From positions 1-5,447 of the forward strand of contig JACUTO010000107.1 in assembly GCA_014859755.1 (NCBI GenBank): DNA of 5,447 bases, written 5' to 3'. Positions within the stretch are counted from its first letter, which is position 1. Each line of letters begins with the position of its first letter. The translations under genes were made by a program, and so were the position numbers. This stretch comes from Candidatus Bathyarchaeota archaeon. GTDB lineage: Archaea > Thermoproteota > Bathyarchaeia > Bathyarchaeales > Bathyarchaeaceae. The notes below the pieces were generated by a model. It was given only the letters and a program-made list of their open reading frames with translations, made no database searches and had not been told where the DNA came from. Of this stretch, positions 5,103 to 5,447 are shown piece after piece.

Positions 5103-5142
5103 GAATGCTATGAAGTTGCCAAGACGTTAAGGCATAGTATTC
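5103..5142 (+). other. 10-bp hairpin of unknown role
   Basis: GAATGCTATG (5103-5112) pairs over its full length with CATAGTATTC (5133-5142), with one G-U pair. The 20-base loop contains GCCAAGACGTTAA, which with the following GGC resembles a tRNA D arm. It does not code for protein and follows the tRNA-like element by six bases. It may belong to an unidentified small RNA. Confidence 0.4.
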
Positions 5143-5166
5143 GGTTACAAAATGGGTTTCAATGTT

Positions 5167-5182
5167 GAAAACTATAGGGGGG
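5167..5182 (+). repeat. First copy of AAAACTATAGGGGG motif
   Basis: GAAAACTATAGGGGGG shares a 14-base core with the copy at 5258-5273, 92 bases on. It lies inside a tiny open frame (ATG 5152 to TAG 5187, MGFNVENYRGV) and is followed by a T-rich/A-rich inverted repeat (about 5188-5208). Confidence 0.6.
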
Positions 5183-5257
5183 TCTAGTTTTTTGCGTTGC
5201 GAAAAAAAATCGTGATAATCCTTTGGACATGTTTATAGCGAAGTGACAACAACACAT

Positions 5258-5273
5258 GAAAAACTATAGGGGG
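5258..5273 (+). repeat. Second copy of AAAACTATAGGGGG motif
   Basis: GAAAAACTATAGGGGG repeats the 14-base core of the first copy. It also falls in a tiny open frame (ATG 5256 to TAA 5285, MKNYRGYSI), read in the same phase so that both give NYRG. A TATA-like TTTATAG (5232-5238) lies about 25 bases before this copy. TAGGGG can pair with CCCCTA at 5297-5302. Confidence 0.6.
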
Positions 5274-5335
5274 TATTCAATTTAACACACGAAAAACCCC
5301 TAAATTCGCTGTTATGCTTTACTGCTTTGCCACAT

Positions 5336-5357
5336 AGAATAGGTTAAGTCCTATTTT
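5336..5357 (-). terminator. Hairpin overlapping the stop of the right-edge gene
   Basis: AATAGG (5338-5343) and CCTATT (5350-5355) form a perfect 6-bp stem with a six-base loop; a further A-T pair and a G-U pair can extend it. It includes the TAG stop of the minus-strand frame ending at 5351. GGGGTTTTT lies downstream on the minus strand at 5300-5292. Terminator function is plausible only. Confidence 0.35.
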
Positions 5358-5447
5358 CTTTGGGTGTCACTTCGAATTTTCAACAGGTGCTTACCAATCT
5401 TTCTAATCACTTTCTCCTTAGATTCCTTCTTCGTAACCAAAAGCATA
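5351..5447 (-). CDS. C-terminal end of a lysine-rich protein, cut by the window edge
   Basis: On the minus strand this is the only frame open to the right edge. It reads MLLVTKKESKEKVIRKIG followed by KHLLKIRSDTQRK and a TAG at 5353-5351. The composition (Lys, Glu, Ile, Arg, Leu) is typical of a real basic archaeal helix and the other two frames stop quickly. The ATG at 5446-5444 may be internal, as the frame is open to the edge. No family is recognisable from about 31 residues, and a chance open frame is possible. Confidence 0.4.
   Translation of the reverse strand, partial: MLLVTKKESKEKVIRKIGKHLLKIRSDTQRK

Larger units (their letters stand above)
4991..5350. other. Structured non-coding region right of the ParB-like gene
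   Basis: About 360 bases without a credible protein gene. From left to right it holds the ParB-like promoter, the A9 tract, the right hairpin repeat, the tRNA-like segment, the 10-bp hairpin, the two AAAACTATAGGGGG copies, and a 10-base inverted repeat CGAAGTGACA (5239-5248) with TGTCACTTCG (5365-5374). Density of inverted repeats is higher than in the other gaps of this window, suggesting an RNA or a regulatory or mobile remnant; no known RNA family was recognised. Confidence 0.5.

Noticed and set aside
5051..5133. A functional permuted Leu/Ser-type tRNA gene
   Set aside because: No 5' acceptor strand complementary to CCCTGCA is found before the D-arm-like part, the T stem is interrupted and no anticodon stem with a 7-base loop forms.

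Overview
The window looks archaeal. Genes are preceded by AT-rich TATA elements about 20-35 bases before the start. Leaders are short, and GGTGA/GGAGGT-type ribosome binding sites appear. The gene set (DEAD-box helicase with a small Cys4 tail, SET-domain methyltransferase, AlkD-type glycosylase, stand-alone ParB-like protein) fits an uncultivated archaeon such as a Bathyarchaeia relative or a methanogen-related lineage. The exact lineage is inference; no rRNA or other taxonomic marker is present.

Layout. Positions 1-316 are non-coding and hold the promoter and a comparatively long leader of a DEAD-box RNA helicase (317-1585, +). A T-rich gap follows. On the minus strand lies a two-gene unit: an AlkD-like DNA glycosylase (2386-3105) and, 7 bases downstream, a HAD-family hydrolase (start 2378). 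The HAD gene carries a clear frameshift near 1788-1791. Its read-through frame ends at 1743, but the conserved C-terminal strand and helix continue in another frame to 1682. The glycosylase is divergent from a SET-domain protein (3172-3708, +), and one AT-rich block between them can serve as TATA element for both. The SET gene converges with and overlaps by 10 bases a GNAT acetyltransferase (3699-4253, -). A stand-alone ParB/Srx-fold protein (4524-4979, -) follows upstream. The last 100 bases hold the C-terminal end of a minus-strand gene cut by the window edge.

The most unusual non-coding structure surrounds the ParB-like gene. Two near-identical copies of a hairpin-forming 23-base repeat, in direct orientation, lie at 4420-4442 and 5046-5068. 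The right copy runs into a tRNA-3'-half-like sequence, a 10-bp hairpin and two copies of an AAAACTATAGGGGG motif. None of this is explained by the protein genes.

Functionally, the glycosylase removes alkylated bases. The SET protein probably methylates lysines on a protein substrate, possibly a chromatin or translation protein. The helicase remodels RNA. No single pathway links all genes. The best-supported functional unit is glycosylase plus HAD hydrolase, co-transcribed from a promoter shared divergently with the SET gene. I could not establish that the window encodes a wholly new system; the ParB-like cassette with its flanking repeats is the best candidate.
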